Shown here piece after piece: positions 40,526 to 48,713 of a DNA stretch of 62,301 bases. Under the pieces are notes generated by a model. It had not been told where the DNA came from. It worked only from the letters and a program-made list of their open reading frames with translations, and made no database searches. Source of the DNA: an uncultured Oscillospiraceae bacterium (GTDB lineage Bacteria; Bacillota; Clostridia; Oscillospirales; Oscillospiraceae); NCBI GenBank assembly GCA_934591705.1, contig CAKTPM010000007.1, positions 1 through 62,301 of the forward strand, read 5' to 3'. A program made the position numbers and the translations under genes. Positions within the stretch are counted from its first letter, which is position 1. The number at the start of each line of letters is the position of its first letter.

Positions 40526-42108
40526 AGGTATTCCTCCCGTAATTTTTCGGCGCAGCGCATACCGTCCGCTGCGGCGGAGAGGATGCCGCCGGCATAGCCG
40601 GCTCCCTCGCCGCAGGGGTATACGCCGCGGATATTGCATTGGTAAGCCCCGTCCCGGGGGATCCGCACCGGGGCGGAGGAGCGGCTCTCCACCGCCGTCA
40701 GCAGGGCGTCCGGGGCATCGAAGCCCGGCAGCTTGCGGCCCAAAAGGGGCAGGGCCTCCTCCAGGGCGTCGGTGATGAAGCCCGGCAGGCAGCGGTGCAG
40801 GTCCGTGTAGGTAACGCCGGGGCGGTAGCTGGGCTGCACCCGGCCGCAGCCCGTTGAGGGCTTTCGGAGCAAAAAGTCCTCCACCCGCTGGCAGGGGGCC
40901 CGGTAGCCGCCGCCCCCCAGGTCATAGGCCGCCTGCTCCAGCTGCCGCTGGAAGGCGATGCCCGCCAGGGGGTCTCCCGTGGGGAAGTCGGCGGGGGTGA
41001 CACCCACCAAAAGGCCGCCGTTGATGTTCTCCTTGGCCCGGGCATACTCGCTCATGCCGTTGGTGACGGCGCGGTTTTTCTCCGAGGCCGCCGCCACCAC
41101 CTCCCCGCCGGGACACACACAGAAGGAGAAGACCCCCCGGCCCCCGGCGGTGTGGCACGATAGCTTGTAGGTGGCGGCCCCCAGGGCCGGGTGGCCGGCA
41201 AATTCCCTGTACTGCGCGGCGTCAATATCCGCCTGGCGGTGCTCGATGCGCACCCCCACGGCAAAGGGCTTTGCCTCCATGTGTACCCCCTGGCGGTAAA
41301 GGGCCTCCACGGTGTCCCGGGCGCTGTGGCCCAGGGCCAGCACCGCCCGGCGGCAGGGCAGCGTATAGCGCCCCTCCGGGCCGGCGACGGTAAGCCCCGT
41401 CAGGGTTCCGCTTTCCACCGCCAGCCCCTCCAGCCGGTGGCCGAAGCGAATATCCGTCCCCAGGTCGATGAGCTTTTTCCGCAGGGCCATCAGGGCGATG
41501 TGGAGCTTGTCAGTGCCCACATGGGGCTTGGCGTCATAGAGGATGGTCTCCGGGGCGCCGCAGGCCACCAGTTCCTCCATAATAAAGCGGTGGCGCACAT
41601 CCCGGGTGCCGGTATTTAATTTCCCGTCAGAAAAGGCCCCGGCGCCGCCCTCGCCGAACTGGACATTGCTTTCGGTATTCAGCCGCCCGGTGGCGAAGAA
41701 GTCCGCCACATCCCGCTGCCGCTGCTCCACCGGGGCGCCCCGCTCCAGCAGGATGGGCCGGGCCCCGCAGGAGGCCAGCACCAGGGCGGCAAAGAGCCCG
41801 GCGGGCCCGGCTCCCACGATGACCGGCCGCTCCGACAGGGCGTTTACCGGCGGCGGCAGGTGATAGACCGCCGGGGCATAGGCGCTGACGGCCCTGCTCC
41901 GGCAGCGCCGCAGGGCAGCGCCCTCGTCGGCCAGCTCCACCGCCAGGGTGTACACCAGCTGCAGGCCCTCCCGGGCATCCACCGCACGGCGCAGAACGGT
42001 GAAGCGCCGGATGTCCTCCGGCTTGCAGCGCAGCAGGCGGGCCGCTTTTTTCAAAAGGAGGCCTTGATCCGCCCCCGGCGGGCACTTGATGCCCTCTATT
42101 CGCAGCAA
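40522..42108 (-). CDS. FAD-dependent oxidoreductase of the COG2509 type
   Basis: The 528-residue protein has an N-terminal helical/ferredoxin-like extension (about 1-85), then the FAD-binding loop VIVGAGPAGLFAALVLASCG near residues 95-114 and VQFGEGGAGAFSDGKLNTG. A second conserved region is LALGHSARDTVEALYRQGV, and it ends PCGEGAGYAGGILSAAADG. Members are annotated only as FAD-dependent proteins. The start is TTG at 42108, with AGGTGG 7 bases upstream. It is upstream of and overlapping the D-2-hydroxyacid dehydrogenase gene. Confidence 0.88.
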   Translation of the reverse strand: MLRIEGIKCPPGADQGLLLKKAARLLRCKPEDIRRFTVLRRAVDAREGLQLVYTLAVELADEGAALRRCRSRAVSAYAPAVYHLPPPVNALSERPVIVGAGPAGLFAALVLASCGARPILLERGAPVEQRQRDVADFFATGRLNTESNVQFGEGGAGAFSDGKLNTGTRDVRHRFIMEELVACGAPETILYDAKPHVGTDKLHIALMALRKKLIDLGTDIRFGHRLEGLAVESGTLTGLTVAGPEGRYTLPCRRAVLALGHSARDTVEALYRQGVHMEAKPFAVGVRIEHRQADIDAAQYREFAGHPALGAATYKLSCHTAGGRGVFSFCVCPGGEVVAAASEKNRAVTNGMSEYARAKENINGGLLVGVTPADFPTGDPLAGIAFQRQLEQAAYDLGGGGYRAPCQRVEDFLLRKPSTGCGRVQPSYRPGVTYTDLHRCLPGFITDALEEALPLLGRKLPGFDAPDALLTAVESRSSAPVRIPRDGAYQCNIRGVYPCGEGAGYAGGILSAAADGMRCAEKLREEYL

Positions 42109-42228
42109 CTTTTTCCCACCTTTACAATTTGTTTATAATTCCCACATGAAATGGTCAAAAAAATATGGATAATGGGTACAGTTAAAAGTATAGCACGCTC
42201 CGGGCTATAAATAAAGGAGGAATCCACC

Positions 42229-43596
42229 GTGTATAACGACGAATTTAACAAATTCAACAGCCAATACCACTATTCCCAGGGCCAGACCCCCCGGGACGAC
42301 TATCAGACCATCCCCGTGCAGCCCACGGAGGTCCGGGACGCCGCGCCGAAAAAGAAAAACGGCTGGCTGCGGATCACCGCCATCGCCTTGGCCCTGGTGC
42401 TGCTGGCGGGTCTGGGCGGCTTCGGCGGGGCCAAGCTGGCCGGCGCCGGCAGCGGGGAGACCGCTGTGCTGCAGCAGTCTGACCGCCGGGCGGTGGATGT
42501 CAGCGTGAAAACGGTGGACGGCAAAACCGCCATGACCCCCGCCGAGGTCTATGCCTCCACGGTGAACTCCACCGTGTCCATCAACTGCTCCTCCCAGAGC
42601 ACCAACATCTTCGGCCAGACCACCCAGTCCGCCTCCAGCGGCAGCGGCTTTATCATCACCTCCGACGGCTACATCGTCACCAACTACCATGTGATCAACG
42701 GCGCCTCCTCCGTGAAGGTAACGCTGTATAACGGCGACACCTACGATGCCACCGTCATCGGCGGCGACAGCGACTATGATGTGGCGGTGCTGAAGATCAA
42801 CGCTACGGGCCTCAGCAAGGTGACCCTGGGTAAGAGCGACACCGTGAATGTGGGCGACTCGGTGCTGGCCATCGGCAACCCCCTGGGCGAGCTGACCTTC
42901 TCCATGAGCGGCGGCTATGTGTCCAGCTGCAACCGGGCCATCAATGTGGACGGCACCCCCTTTAACATGATCCAGGTGGACTGCTCCATCAACCCCGGCA
43001 ACTCCGGCGGCCCCCTGATGAACCTCTATGGCGAGGTGGTGGGCATCGTGTCCGCCAAGTACTCCACCTATTCCTCCACCACCGTGGAGGGGCTGGGCTT
43101 CGCCATCCCCATCAATGATGTGCAGGCCATTATCACCGACATCATGGAGAACGGCGCCGTCACCGACAAGGCCTATCTGGCCATCACCGGCGGCACCATG
43201 ACCGAGCAGCTCGCCGCCCAGTTCAGCATCGACATCGATAAGGGCGTGTTCGTCTACTCCGCCGTGAAGGGCGGCGCCGGCGACAAGGCCGGCCTGCGTC
43301 TGGGGGATGTCATCACCAAGCTGGACAACCACGACATCACCTCCATGACGGACCTCACCAAGGTCAAGAAGAACTACCGGGCCGGCGACACCGCCACTCT
43401 GACGGTGTACCGCCAGGGCGAGTATATCACCCTCAGCGTCACCTTTGATGTGCAGCCCCAGACCACCGGCGACACCGATGCCGACTCCGGGCAGAGCACC
43501 ACCCCCAACGCTCCCAACGGCGGCAGCAGCTATGACTATGAGGATCTCTTCCGCTACTTCTTCGGCAACCGCGGCTTTGGCAACGGCGGTTACTGA
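42229..43596 (+). CDS. htrA: HtrA/DegP-like serine protease with PDZ domain
   Basis: This is a membrane-anchored envelope protease for misfolded proteins. The 455 residues comprise a cytosolic start rich in Tyr, Gln and Asn, one helix near residues 46-70, a trypsin-like domain with His154 (TNYHVING), Asp184 (DYDVAVLK) and Ser259 (NPGNSGGPL), and one PDZ domain (about 335-420). A Gly/Tyr-rich tail ends in FFGNRGFGNGGY. The start codon is GTG at 42229 with AAAGGAGG 8 bases before it. All catalytic residues are present. The gene is divergent from the COG2509 flavoprotein. Confidence 0.95.
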   Translation: MYNDEFNKFNSQYHYSQGQTPRDDYQTIPVQPTEVRDAAPKKKNGWLRITAIALALVLLAGLGGFGGAKLAGAGSGETAVLQQSDRRAVDVSVKTVDGKTAMTPAEVYASTVNSTVSINCSSQSTNIFGQTTQSASSGSGFIITSDGYIVTNYHVINGASSVKVTLYNGDTYDATVIGGDSDYDVAVLKINATGLSKVTLGKSDTVNVGDSVLAIGNPLGELTFSMSGGYVSSCNRAINVDGTPFNMIQVDCSINPGNSGGPLMNLYGEVVGIVSAKYSTYSSTTVEGLGFAIPINDVQAIITDIMENGAVTDKAYLAITGGTMTEQLAAQFSIDIDKGVFVYSAVKGGAGDKAGLRLGDVITKLDNHDITSMTDLTKVKKNYRAGDTATLTVYRQGEYITLSVTFDVQPQTTGDTDADSGQSTTPNAPNGGSSYDYEDLFRYFFGNRGFGNGGY

Positions 43597-43621
43597 TATT
43601 CCGTGTTTTTCCCCCTCCTGC

Positions 43622-43658
43622 GGGCGGCAGGGCGCTGAGAGCGCCCTGCCGCCCCCTT
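43622..43658 (+). terminator. htrA terminator hairpin
   Basis: A perfect 14-bp GC-rich stem, GGGCGGCAGGGCGC/GCGCCCTGCCGCCC, with loop TGAGA and then CCTTTA. The T-run is short. Confidence 0.75.
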
Positions 43659-43670
43659 TATGCAGGCCAT

Positions 43671-43699
43671 TTGACGCAGGGGAGCAAAGATGCTATAAT
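43671..43699 (+). promoter_or_regulatory. cls promoter
   Basis: TTGACG at 43671-43676 and TATAAT at 43694-43699, with a 17-base spacer. Confidence 0.85.
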
Positions 43700-43781
43700 T
43701 AGGATATAATAATATAGTATATCATCCATGTCATTACGGTTTTTCGTGTGCGCCGCTCTGCGGCCAGAAAGAAGGCAGCTT

Positions 43782-45281
43782 ATGGGAAAGATCATCTCGC
43801 GGGTATTGGCGCTTATTCCGGCGGCAGCGCTGGAGGCGCTGTGGCTGGTGCTGGTGGCCAAGTGGCTCTCGCCCTATGCCGCCTATATCAACCTCATACT
43901 GTCCGTTGCCGCCCTGCTGCTGGTGCTGTTCATCATCATCAAGCGGGACGAGAGCGCCTATAAGATGCTCTGGCTGTTGGTGATCCTCACTGTGCCGCCG
44001 GCGGGCACCCTGCTCTATCTCCTGTTCGGCAACAAGCGCTCGGCCCGGCCGCTGCGCAAGCGCTTTGCCGCAGCCCAGGCCCGGCAGGCACCGCCGCCCC
44101 TGCCCTTGGGGGAGGTGCCCTTCACCGGGGAAAAGCGGGCGGAGCAGACCTTCCGCTGGCTGGAGCAGAAGACCGGCTATCCCCTCCGGCGGGCGGAGGA
44201 TGTGCGCTACTATCCCCTGGCGGATGATATGTTCCCGGATATGCTCGCCGACCTGGAGAGCGCCCGGCAGTCCATCTATCTGGAATACTTCATCATCGCG
44301 CCGGGCCATATGTGGAACAGCATTGCCGACATCCTCCAGCGCAAGGTCCGGGAGGGCGTGGATGTCCGGGTGATCTACGATGACCTGGGCAGCATCAACA
44401 CCTTCAGCTTTCACAATGCCCAGCTGCTGCGGAAAAAGGGCATCCCCTGCGTGGCCTTCAATCCCCTGCGCTCCCTGAAGGTCACCGCCAACTACCGGGA
44501 TCACCGGAAGATGCTCATCGTGGACGGCGCGGTGGCCTACAGCGGCGGCGTGAACCTGGCTGACCGCTACATCAACCTGGAGCACCCCTACGGCCACTGG
44601 AAGGACACCGCGTTTCGCCTCACCGGCGCCCCGGCGGAGAATTTTACCCACATGTTCCTGACCTTCTGGAACGCCTTCTCCGGGGAGAAGGACCCCCTGC
44701 TGCTTCCCGCTGCCCCGGCCGCCCGGGAGGAGGGAAACGGCTATGTCCTCAGCTTCTGCGACTCCCCCCTGAACCGGGAGGCCACCACCTACCGGCTCTA
44801 TATCGACCTGCTCTCCCAGAGCACCGACTATGCCTGGTTCTTCACCCCCTACCTCATGCCGGGCGATGAGCTGATGGACGCCATGATCGCCGCGGCGGCC
44901 CGAGGCGTGGATGTGCGCATCCTCATGCCCGGCGTGCCGGATAAGCCCATGATCTTCCGGATGTCCCGGAGCTTTTATGAGACCCTGCTGCTGGGCGGCG
45001 TAAAGATCTACGAGTACACCCCCGGCTTCCTCCACGCCAAGGGCTTCGTATCTGACGACCGGCTGGCGGCCATCGGCACCGTGAACCTGGACTACCGGAG
45101 CTTGTTCCTGCACTTTGAGAACAATTCCCTTTTTTACGGCTCACCTATGGTGCAGGCCATGAAGAGCGACTTTTTGGCCACCCAGGAAAAGAGCCGGGAG
45201 ATCCGCCCCGGGGAGGTCCGCCGCCACAGTGCCCGCTGGATCGTCAACGGCATTCTGCGGATCTTCGCCCCCCTGTGCTGA
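43782..45281 (+). CDS. cls: Cardiolipin synthase
   Basis: Cls joins two phosphatidylglycerols to form cardiolipin at the membrane. The 499-residue protein has two N-terminal helices (about residues 8-28 and 33-55, with a third hydrophobic stretch at 64-83) and two phospholipase-D HKD motifs: His241 in DHRKMLIVDG and His418 in LHAKGFVSDD, the latter followed by GTVNLDYRS. Both motifs are complete. ATG 43782 follows AAGAAGG. It has its own promoter and terminator. Confidence 0.95.
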   Translation: MGKIISRVLALIPAAALEALWLVLVAKWLSPYAAYINLILSVAALLLVLFIIIKRDESAYKMLWLLVILTVPPAGTLLYLLFGNKRSARPLRKRFAAAQARQAPPPLPLGEVPFTGEKRAEQTFRWLEQKTGYPLRRAEDVRYYPLADDMFPDMLADLESARQSIYLEYFIIAPGHMWNSIADILQRKVREGVDVRVIYDDLGSINTFSFHNAQLLRKKGIPCVAFNPLRSLKVTANYRDHRKMLIVDGAVAYSGGVNLADRYINLEHPYGHWKDTAFRLTGAPAENFTHMFLTFWNAFSGEKDPLLLPAAPAAREEGNGYVLSFCDSPLNREATTYRLYIDLLSQSTDYAWFFTPYLMPGDELMDAMIAAAARGVDVRILMPGVPDKPMIFRMSRSFYETLLLGGVKIYEYTPGFLHAKGFVSDDRLAAIGTVNLDYRSLFLHFENNSLFYGSPMVQAMKSDFLATQEKSREIRPGEVRRHSARWIVNGILRIFAPLC

Positions 45282-45304
45282 GGGGCGCCCGCCTCCAGAA
45301 CAAC

Positions 45305-45333
45305 AAAAAAACGCCCCCCGGGGCGTTTTTTTA
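45305..45333. terminator. Bidirectional terminator
   Basis: AAAAAAACGCCCC-CC-GGGGCGTTTTTTT, between cls and the convergent XRE/zinc-ribbon gene. Confidence 0.9.
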
Positions 45334-45378
45334 TTGGGCGCCGCGCTCTGCCGGATGCTTCCGGCGGGCAGGTACGGC

Positions 45379-46143
45379 TTATCTCTTTTTGTAAACGATC
45401 AGCTCCGGATTTTTGCCGTTTTCCTCATAGGTGCAGACCAGCAGAAAATCCGCATTGCCCACGATCCCGAAAAAGCGGCCGCCGCCGGCTTCGCACGCCA
45501 GCCGGTTACCCAGGTAGGTCGCCCCATCGTCAAGGAATTTTACAGTCTTTCCGTTGGGCAGGCGGTATTCCAGGTTGACATACCCGCCCACGAGGGCGTT
45601 GAGCTTTTCTACCCGCGGCATCCCCGCAATATGCAGCGCGTTGAATTCAGCCATCAGCTTTTGCTTGTACGCTTCAAGCTGCGCCGCGCCGCCGAGATGT
45701 TTCTGCTGCCTCCAGTAATCGAGCTTGGGCAGCAGCTCCTTCATGTAGGCCCGCGCCTGCTCCTCGGTAACCTGCTCGCCGGCCATGTTCCGCACGCAGA
45801 CCTCGATCAGCTCGTCCATGTCGCTGTACAGATGCGTGCCGTCGGCATAGCACCACTTGCAGTATTCTTCATTGAAAAAGCCGTCTGCCTCCCGGCTGAT
45901 ATCGCCGTCCGTCAGGGGCATACCGCAGCATTGGCAGATGAGCTGCCTCGGCGAGCCCAACAGCGTATTGATGGAGACGCCAAAAAGCTTCGACAGCAGC
46001 TTCAGGGTTTCCGTATTGGGGGTGGTTTCGCCGTTCTCCCAGCGGGAGACCGCCTGGCGGGTCACAAAGACCTTCTCCGCAAGCTCGTCCTGGGACATGC
46101 CCTTCTCGGTCCTGAGCTGCAGGATCACATTTTTTGTTTCCAT
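45379..46143 (-). CDS. XRE regulator with zinc-ribbon domain
   Basis: The 254-residue protein has an N-terminal helix-turn-helix (SQDELAEKVFVTRQAVSRWE, about residues 17-36). A Cys-rich segment, CQCCGMPL...EYCKWCYADG (about 69-101), resembles the putative zinc-ribbon-2 family often fused to such regulators. A C-terminal part of about 70 residues looks like a small beta domain. A TATAAT at 46164-46169 (minus strand) with a poor -35 lies upstream. Its targets are unknown; relatives respond to growth-phase or metal signals, but nothing here shows which. Confidence 0.82.
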   Translation of the reverse strand: METKNVILQLRTEKGMSQDELAEKVFVTRQAVSRWENGETTPNTETLKLLSKLFGVSINTLLGSPRQLICQCCGMPLTDGDISREADGFFNEEYCKWCYADGTHLYSDMDELIEVCVRNMAGEQVTEEQARAYMKELLPKLDYWRQQKHLGGAAQLEAYKQKLMAEFNALHIAGMPRVEKLNALVGGYVNLEYRLPNGKTVKFLDDGATYLGNRLACEAGGGRFFGIVGNADFLLVCTYEENGKNPELIVYKKR

Positions 46144-46248
46144 ACGATCATCACCTCGGCATGATTATAGTGCAAAAGGCGCCCCCATGGCAAGCAACCA
46201 GCGGTTGCCCTCGCTCCGGGTACGCCGTCCCCGCCGGTCATAAGAAAC

Positions 46249-46281
46249 GCCCACCGTAATCCTGATAGAATTACGGTGGGC
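46249..46281 (-). terminator. tmRNA terminator
   Basis: A 12-bp stem, GCCCACCGTAAT/ATTACGGTGGGC, begins 5 bases after the CCA end of the tmRNA on the minus strand and is followed by GTTTCTT. Confidence 0.85.
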
Positions 46282-46285
46282 TTCT

Positions 46286-46634
46286 TGGTGGAGATGAGGG
46301 GAGTCGAACCCCTGTCCGAAAGCGTTTTGACGGGACCTTCTCCGGGCGCAGATAGGTTTCTTCATTCCCTCCCCGTGAAGGCACCTAACAGACTTCACGG
46401 TTCAGTAGAGTCATCATGCGTGGGCGGGGCAACTCTTACCCGCCGCACGGACGCCACATCAACGACGCCTTCCCCGGCCTGTGGCCTCTCCGGTTCAGAC
46501 GGTCACGGACTTAGGCCGCGACGGCAACAGTGTTAGTGTTGTTCTTTAATTTATAAATTGCCCGTTTTAAGGTGGCCAGGCGCCACCGCCCGCTTATCCC
46601 GGCTCTGCACCCCCGTCGAAACCGGTGCATCCCC
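46286..46634 (-). ncRNA. ssrA: Transfer-messenger RNA
   Basis: The 349-base RNA begins GGGGATG and ends CATCTCC-A-CCA, which pair as a 7-bp acceptor stem with one G-U. The tRNA-like part shows the T-arm GGACAGGGGTTCGACTCCCC near the 3' end and TTTCGACGGGGGTGC near the 5' end. CCA is encoded. The reading frame ends GCC GTC GCG GCC TAA at 46511, so the tag terminates VAVAA. By alignment with the B. subtilis layout the resume codon is probably AAG near 46546, giving a tag KNNTNTVAVAA after the charged alanine; a GCA at 46561 in the same frame is an alternative. tmRNA with SmpB rescues stalled ribosomes. Confidence 0.95.
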
Positions 46635-46647
46635 GGATGTCATTTAC

Positions 46648-46676
46648 AGTATACCACATCCGCCGCCCCGTTGCAA
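46648..46676 (-). promoter_or_regulatory. tmRNA promoter
   Basis: TTGCAA (46676-46671) and TATACT (46653-46648) on the minus strand, 17 bases apart, about 14 bases before the mature 5' end. Confidence 0.82.
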
Positions 46677-46705
46677 AGAGTTTTCCGCCGCATTTCATAA
46701 AAGCT

Positions 46706-46873
46706 TTACAAATCCCCGCTCATCACATACAGCTCCTCCGCCTCCAGCAGCGCCTGGCGCAATACCTGCGCCTGCGGCCGGGCAGACGGGACCTGTTCCA
46801 GGGGGTCGATCACTTTGTCGATGGCGCTGCATAGGAGCATGTACATTTTTTTATAGTCAGCATAGTCAGCCAT
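46706..46873 (-). CDS. Small helical protein of unknown function (module 1)
   Basis: The 55-residue protein starts MADYADYKKMYMLLCSAIDK and is predicted to be mostly helical. Its start resembles that of the 49-residue protein at 50300 (DYREMYCTLFNAV against DYKKMYMLLCSAI), so the two appear to be homologues. I recall proteins of this kind near regulators in Clostridial accessory regions, but no function. GGGAGGTG precedes the ATG. It is divergent from an Arc-like regulator, and its promoter carries a palindromic operator. Confidence 0.72.
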   Translation of the reverse strand: MADYADYKKMYMLLCSAIDKVIDPLEQVPSARPQAQVLRQALLEAEELYVMSGDL

Positions 46874-46894
46874 AGGGCACCTCCCTTTTTTCTT

Positions 46895-46923
46895 ATTATA
46901 AAGTGATATCACTATACTGTCAA
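46895..46923 (-). promoter_or_regulatory. Promoter with operator inside the spacer, for the 55-residue protein
   Basis: TTGACA (46923-46918) and TATAAT (46900-46895) on the minus strand have an exact 17-base spacer. A perfect 12-bp palindrome, AGTGATATCACT (46902-46913), fills most of that spacer, so a bound protein would block the polymerase. The neighbouring ribbon-helix-helix protein is the obvious candidate. Confidence 0.8.
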
Positions 46924-46988
46924 TAGATTGCATATTTTTAATGGAGAACGCGCTAAAATACAGTCATATTATTTCATGGAGGTGCACT

Positions 46989-47165
46989 ATGGCAACCAAT
47001 AAGCGCGTATTCACCCTGCGGCTCAGCGATGAGGTCTTTGATAAAATCGGCATTTTGGCAAGCGCACAGCACCGCTCCATGACCAACTACATTGAATATG
47101 TTCTCCTGCAGCATATCGAAGAGGCAGAAAAGAAGGCGGGAGAAATGCAAAAGAACGCAAATTGA
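46989..47165 (+). CDS. Arc-like ribbon-helix-helix DNA-binding protein
   Basis: The 58-residue protein has the ribbon-helix-helix layout: a short strand KRVFTLRLSDEVFDKI, a turn, and the second helix SMTNYIEYVLLQHIEE, ending in a charged tail. The Arc/MetJ fold binds palindromic operators as dimers of dimers. GGAGGTG precedes the ATG. It is divergent from the 55-residue protein, and a 12-bp palindrome lies between them. A GGCGGGGTG/CACCCCGCC terminator (47172-47192) follows. Confidence 0.85.
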   Translation: MATNKRVFTLRLSDEVFDKIGILASAQHRSMTNYIEYVLLQHIEEAEKKAGEMQKNAN

Positions 47166-47171
47166 CCAAGC

Positions 47172-47205
47172 GGCGGGGTGCGACACCCCGCCCTACTTGT
47201 TTTTC
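47172..47205 (+). terminator. Terminator of the Arc-like gene
   Basis: GGCGGGGTG-CGA-CACCCCGCC with CTACTTGTTTTTCT after it. Its T-rich tail overlaps the -35 element of the next promoter. Confidence 0.75.
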
Positions 47206-47225
47206 TCCCCCGGGCCGTGTATAAT
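47197..47225 (+). promoter_or_regulatory. Promoter of the PrsW-like gene
   Basis: TTGTTT at 47197-47202 and TATAAT at 47220-47225, 17 bases apart. Confidence 0.7.
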
Positions 47226-47257
47226 ACACCCGGAAGGATGCAAAAAGGAGGCGCTAC

Positions 47258-47983
47258 ATGTATTTACCTGCTGATCCCGTGCTCATCGCCGCGGCGGTGA
47301 TCCCGGCTGTGATATTGCTCATCCGCATCTATAAGGCGGACCGGCTGGAAAAGGAGCCCACGGGGCTTTTGGTGTCCCTGGTGCTGATGGGCGTTTTGGC
47401 CACGGTGCCCGCCATCGCCCTGGAGCAGGTGGGCGGCATGCTGCTGCAGCAGATCCTTACGGAGAACTCCCTGGCCTACAACGCCATTCTTTACTTTGTC
47501 ATCGTGGCCTATGCCGAGGAGGGCAGCAAGTACCTGCTGCTGCGGCGGCGGACCTGGTACCACCCGGCCTTCAACTGCCAGTTTGACGGCGTGGTATACG
47601 CGGTGTTCGTGTCCCTGGGCTTCGCCCTGTGGGAGAACATCGGCTATGTAGCCATGTACGGCTTCTCCACGGCGCTGCTCCGGGCGGTCACCGCCATACC
47701 GGGCCACGCCTGCTTCGGCGTTTTCATGGGCGTCTGGTACGGCGCCGCCAAGAAGTACGATGCCCGGGGCGACCTGGAGAGGGCCCGCACCTGCCGCTTC
47801 CACGCCCTGTGCTTCAGCGCCCTGCTCCACGGGGCCTACGACTTCGTGGCCACCCTGGGCGGGCTTTTCTCGGTGATCTTCTATCTGTTCGTGGCGGTGC
47901 TGTTCCTGGTGGCCCTGCGGACGGTGAAGCGGGCTTCGGCCGATGACGACTATATCGACGGCGAGCCCCCCACCTTCTTTTGA
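47258..47983 (+). CDS. PrsW-family intramembrane metalloprotease
   Basis: PrsW-type proteases cut membrane substrates such as anti-sigma factors; they belong to the CPBP-like superfamily. The 241-residue protein has about seven helices, the paired glutamates E87-E88 in YAEEGSK, GFALWENIGY near residue 125, a histidine in PGHACFG near 150, and LLHGAYD near 190, the four motifs of the family. AAAGGAGG precedes the ATG. No anti-sigma factor gene is close by, so the substrate is unknown. Confidence 0.92.
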   Translation: MYLPADPVLIAAAVIPAVILLIRIYKADRLEKEPTGLLVSLVLMGVLATVPAIALEQVGGMLLQQILTENSLAYNAILYFVIVAYAEEGSKYLLLRRRTWYHPAFNCQFDGVVYAVFVSLGFALWENIGYVAMYGFSTALLRAVTAIPGHACFGVFMGVWYGAAKKYDARGDLERARTCRFHALCFSALLHGAYDFVATLGGLFSVIFYLFVAVLFLVALRTVKRASADDDYIDGEPPTFF

Positions 47984-48044
47984 GCCCCGGCATCCTATCA
48001 CCCTGCACGCGGATCGTGCGCCATTATATAAAGGAGGAGCTTTT

Positions 48045-48347
48045 ATGCACATCAACTGGTTCAAGGACGAAAATCACCTGGTATACATCAATGGCGAGAC
48101 CCAGCTGGCGGACTTAGAGCGGGCGCTGCACTTCCCCGGTCTGGAGGAGGCCGCCAACGAGCTGCGGCGGCATCCCACGGCGGAGGGCTTCACCATCAAG
48201 GGCCCCAAGCGCACCAGCGGGCGGCTGTTCGTGCCGGATCTCACCTTCGGTGAGCACATCCAGATGGGGGAGAACATCTTCTTCTACATGGGCGAGATGC
48301 AGGAGTGCTATGTCCTCTACTGGCCGGACGCGCCGGTAAGCAAATGA
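48045..48347 (+). CDS. Conserved small protein of unknown function
   Basis: The 100-residue protein has no domain I recognise. It has a mixed alpha/beta look (HINWFKDENHLVYINGETQL at the start, then a helical DLERALHFPGLEEAANEL stretch, then strands). There is no signal or membrane segment. AAAGGAGGAG precedes the ATG. It lies 61 bases after the PrsW-like gene and may share its transcript. A terminator hairpin follows. Confidence 0.7.
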   Translation: MHINWFKDENHLVYINGETQLADLERALHFPGLEEAANELRRHPTAEGFTIKGPKRTSGRLFVPDLTFGEHIQMGENIFFYMGEMQECYVLYWPDAPVSK

Positions 48348-48357
48348 ATAAAAAATG

Positions 48358-48396
48358 CTCCAACTGCGCTCTCTCCTTCGCAGTTGGAGTCATATT
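48358..48396 (+). terminator. Terminator of the small protein gene
   Basis: CTCCAACTGCG pairs with CGCAGTTGGAG (11 bp, 10-base loop), then TCATATTTTTG follows. Confidence 0.78.
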
Positions 48397-48415
48397 TTTG
48401 AGGGAGGCCCTCATG

Positions 48416-48445
48416 GAAAAGAAAAGAAAAGAAAAGAAAAGAAAA
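48416..48445 (+). repeat. Pentanucleotide tandem repeat (GAAAA)6
   Basis: Six perfect copies of GAAAA sit 13 bases beyond the stop of the convergent 84-residue gene. They also fall just after an ATG (48413) preceded by GAGGGAGG, in a possible 27-codon frame ending at 48496. A unit of five bases would shift that frame on slippage. Whether it is translated is not shown. Confidence 0.9.
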
Positions 48446-48458
48446 GTTAGGTGTTTAA

Positions 48459-48713
48459 TCAGAACTGCAGGCGGTCTTCCTTGTTCCAGCTTGTGACATC
48501 CAGCTGAGGATAACGGCGGCGCAGCTCATCGAGCTTACCCTCGCTGTCTCCCAGTACAATGATGCGGTCGATGGCGGCCAGATCGGGCGCCGGCATGAGA
48601 TGATCGCAGTCCTGGCCGCAGGTGGCGCAGTGATAGAGCTTGGTGCCCTCAGAATATGTGACCTCAGTGCTGCCGCAGATGGCGCAGCGATTCTTCTTAC
48701 TAACCAATGCCAT
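48459..48713 (-). CDS. Small zinc-ribbon protein of unknown function
   Basis: The 84-residue protein has two CxxC pairs in the first half (CAIC near residue 10, CATC near 30) with a further Cys/His region (CDHL), so it is expected to bind zinc. The second half, IIVLGDSEGKLDELRRRYPQLDVTSW, is alpha/beta and hydrophilic. It has no signal or membrane helix. AGGATAAA precedes the ATG. I know no function for it. Confidence 0.72.
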   Translation of the reverse strand: MALVSKKNRCAICGSTEVTYSEGTKLYHCATCGQDCDHLMPAPDLAAIDRIIVLGDSEGKLDELRRRYPQLDVTSWNKEDRLQF

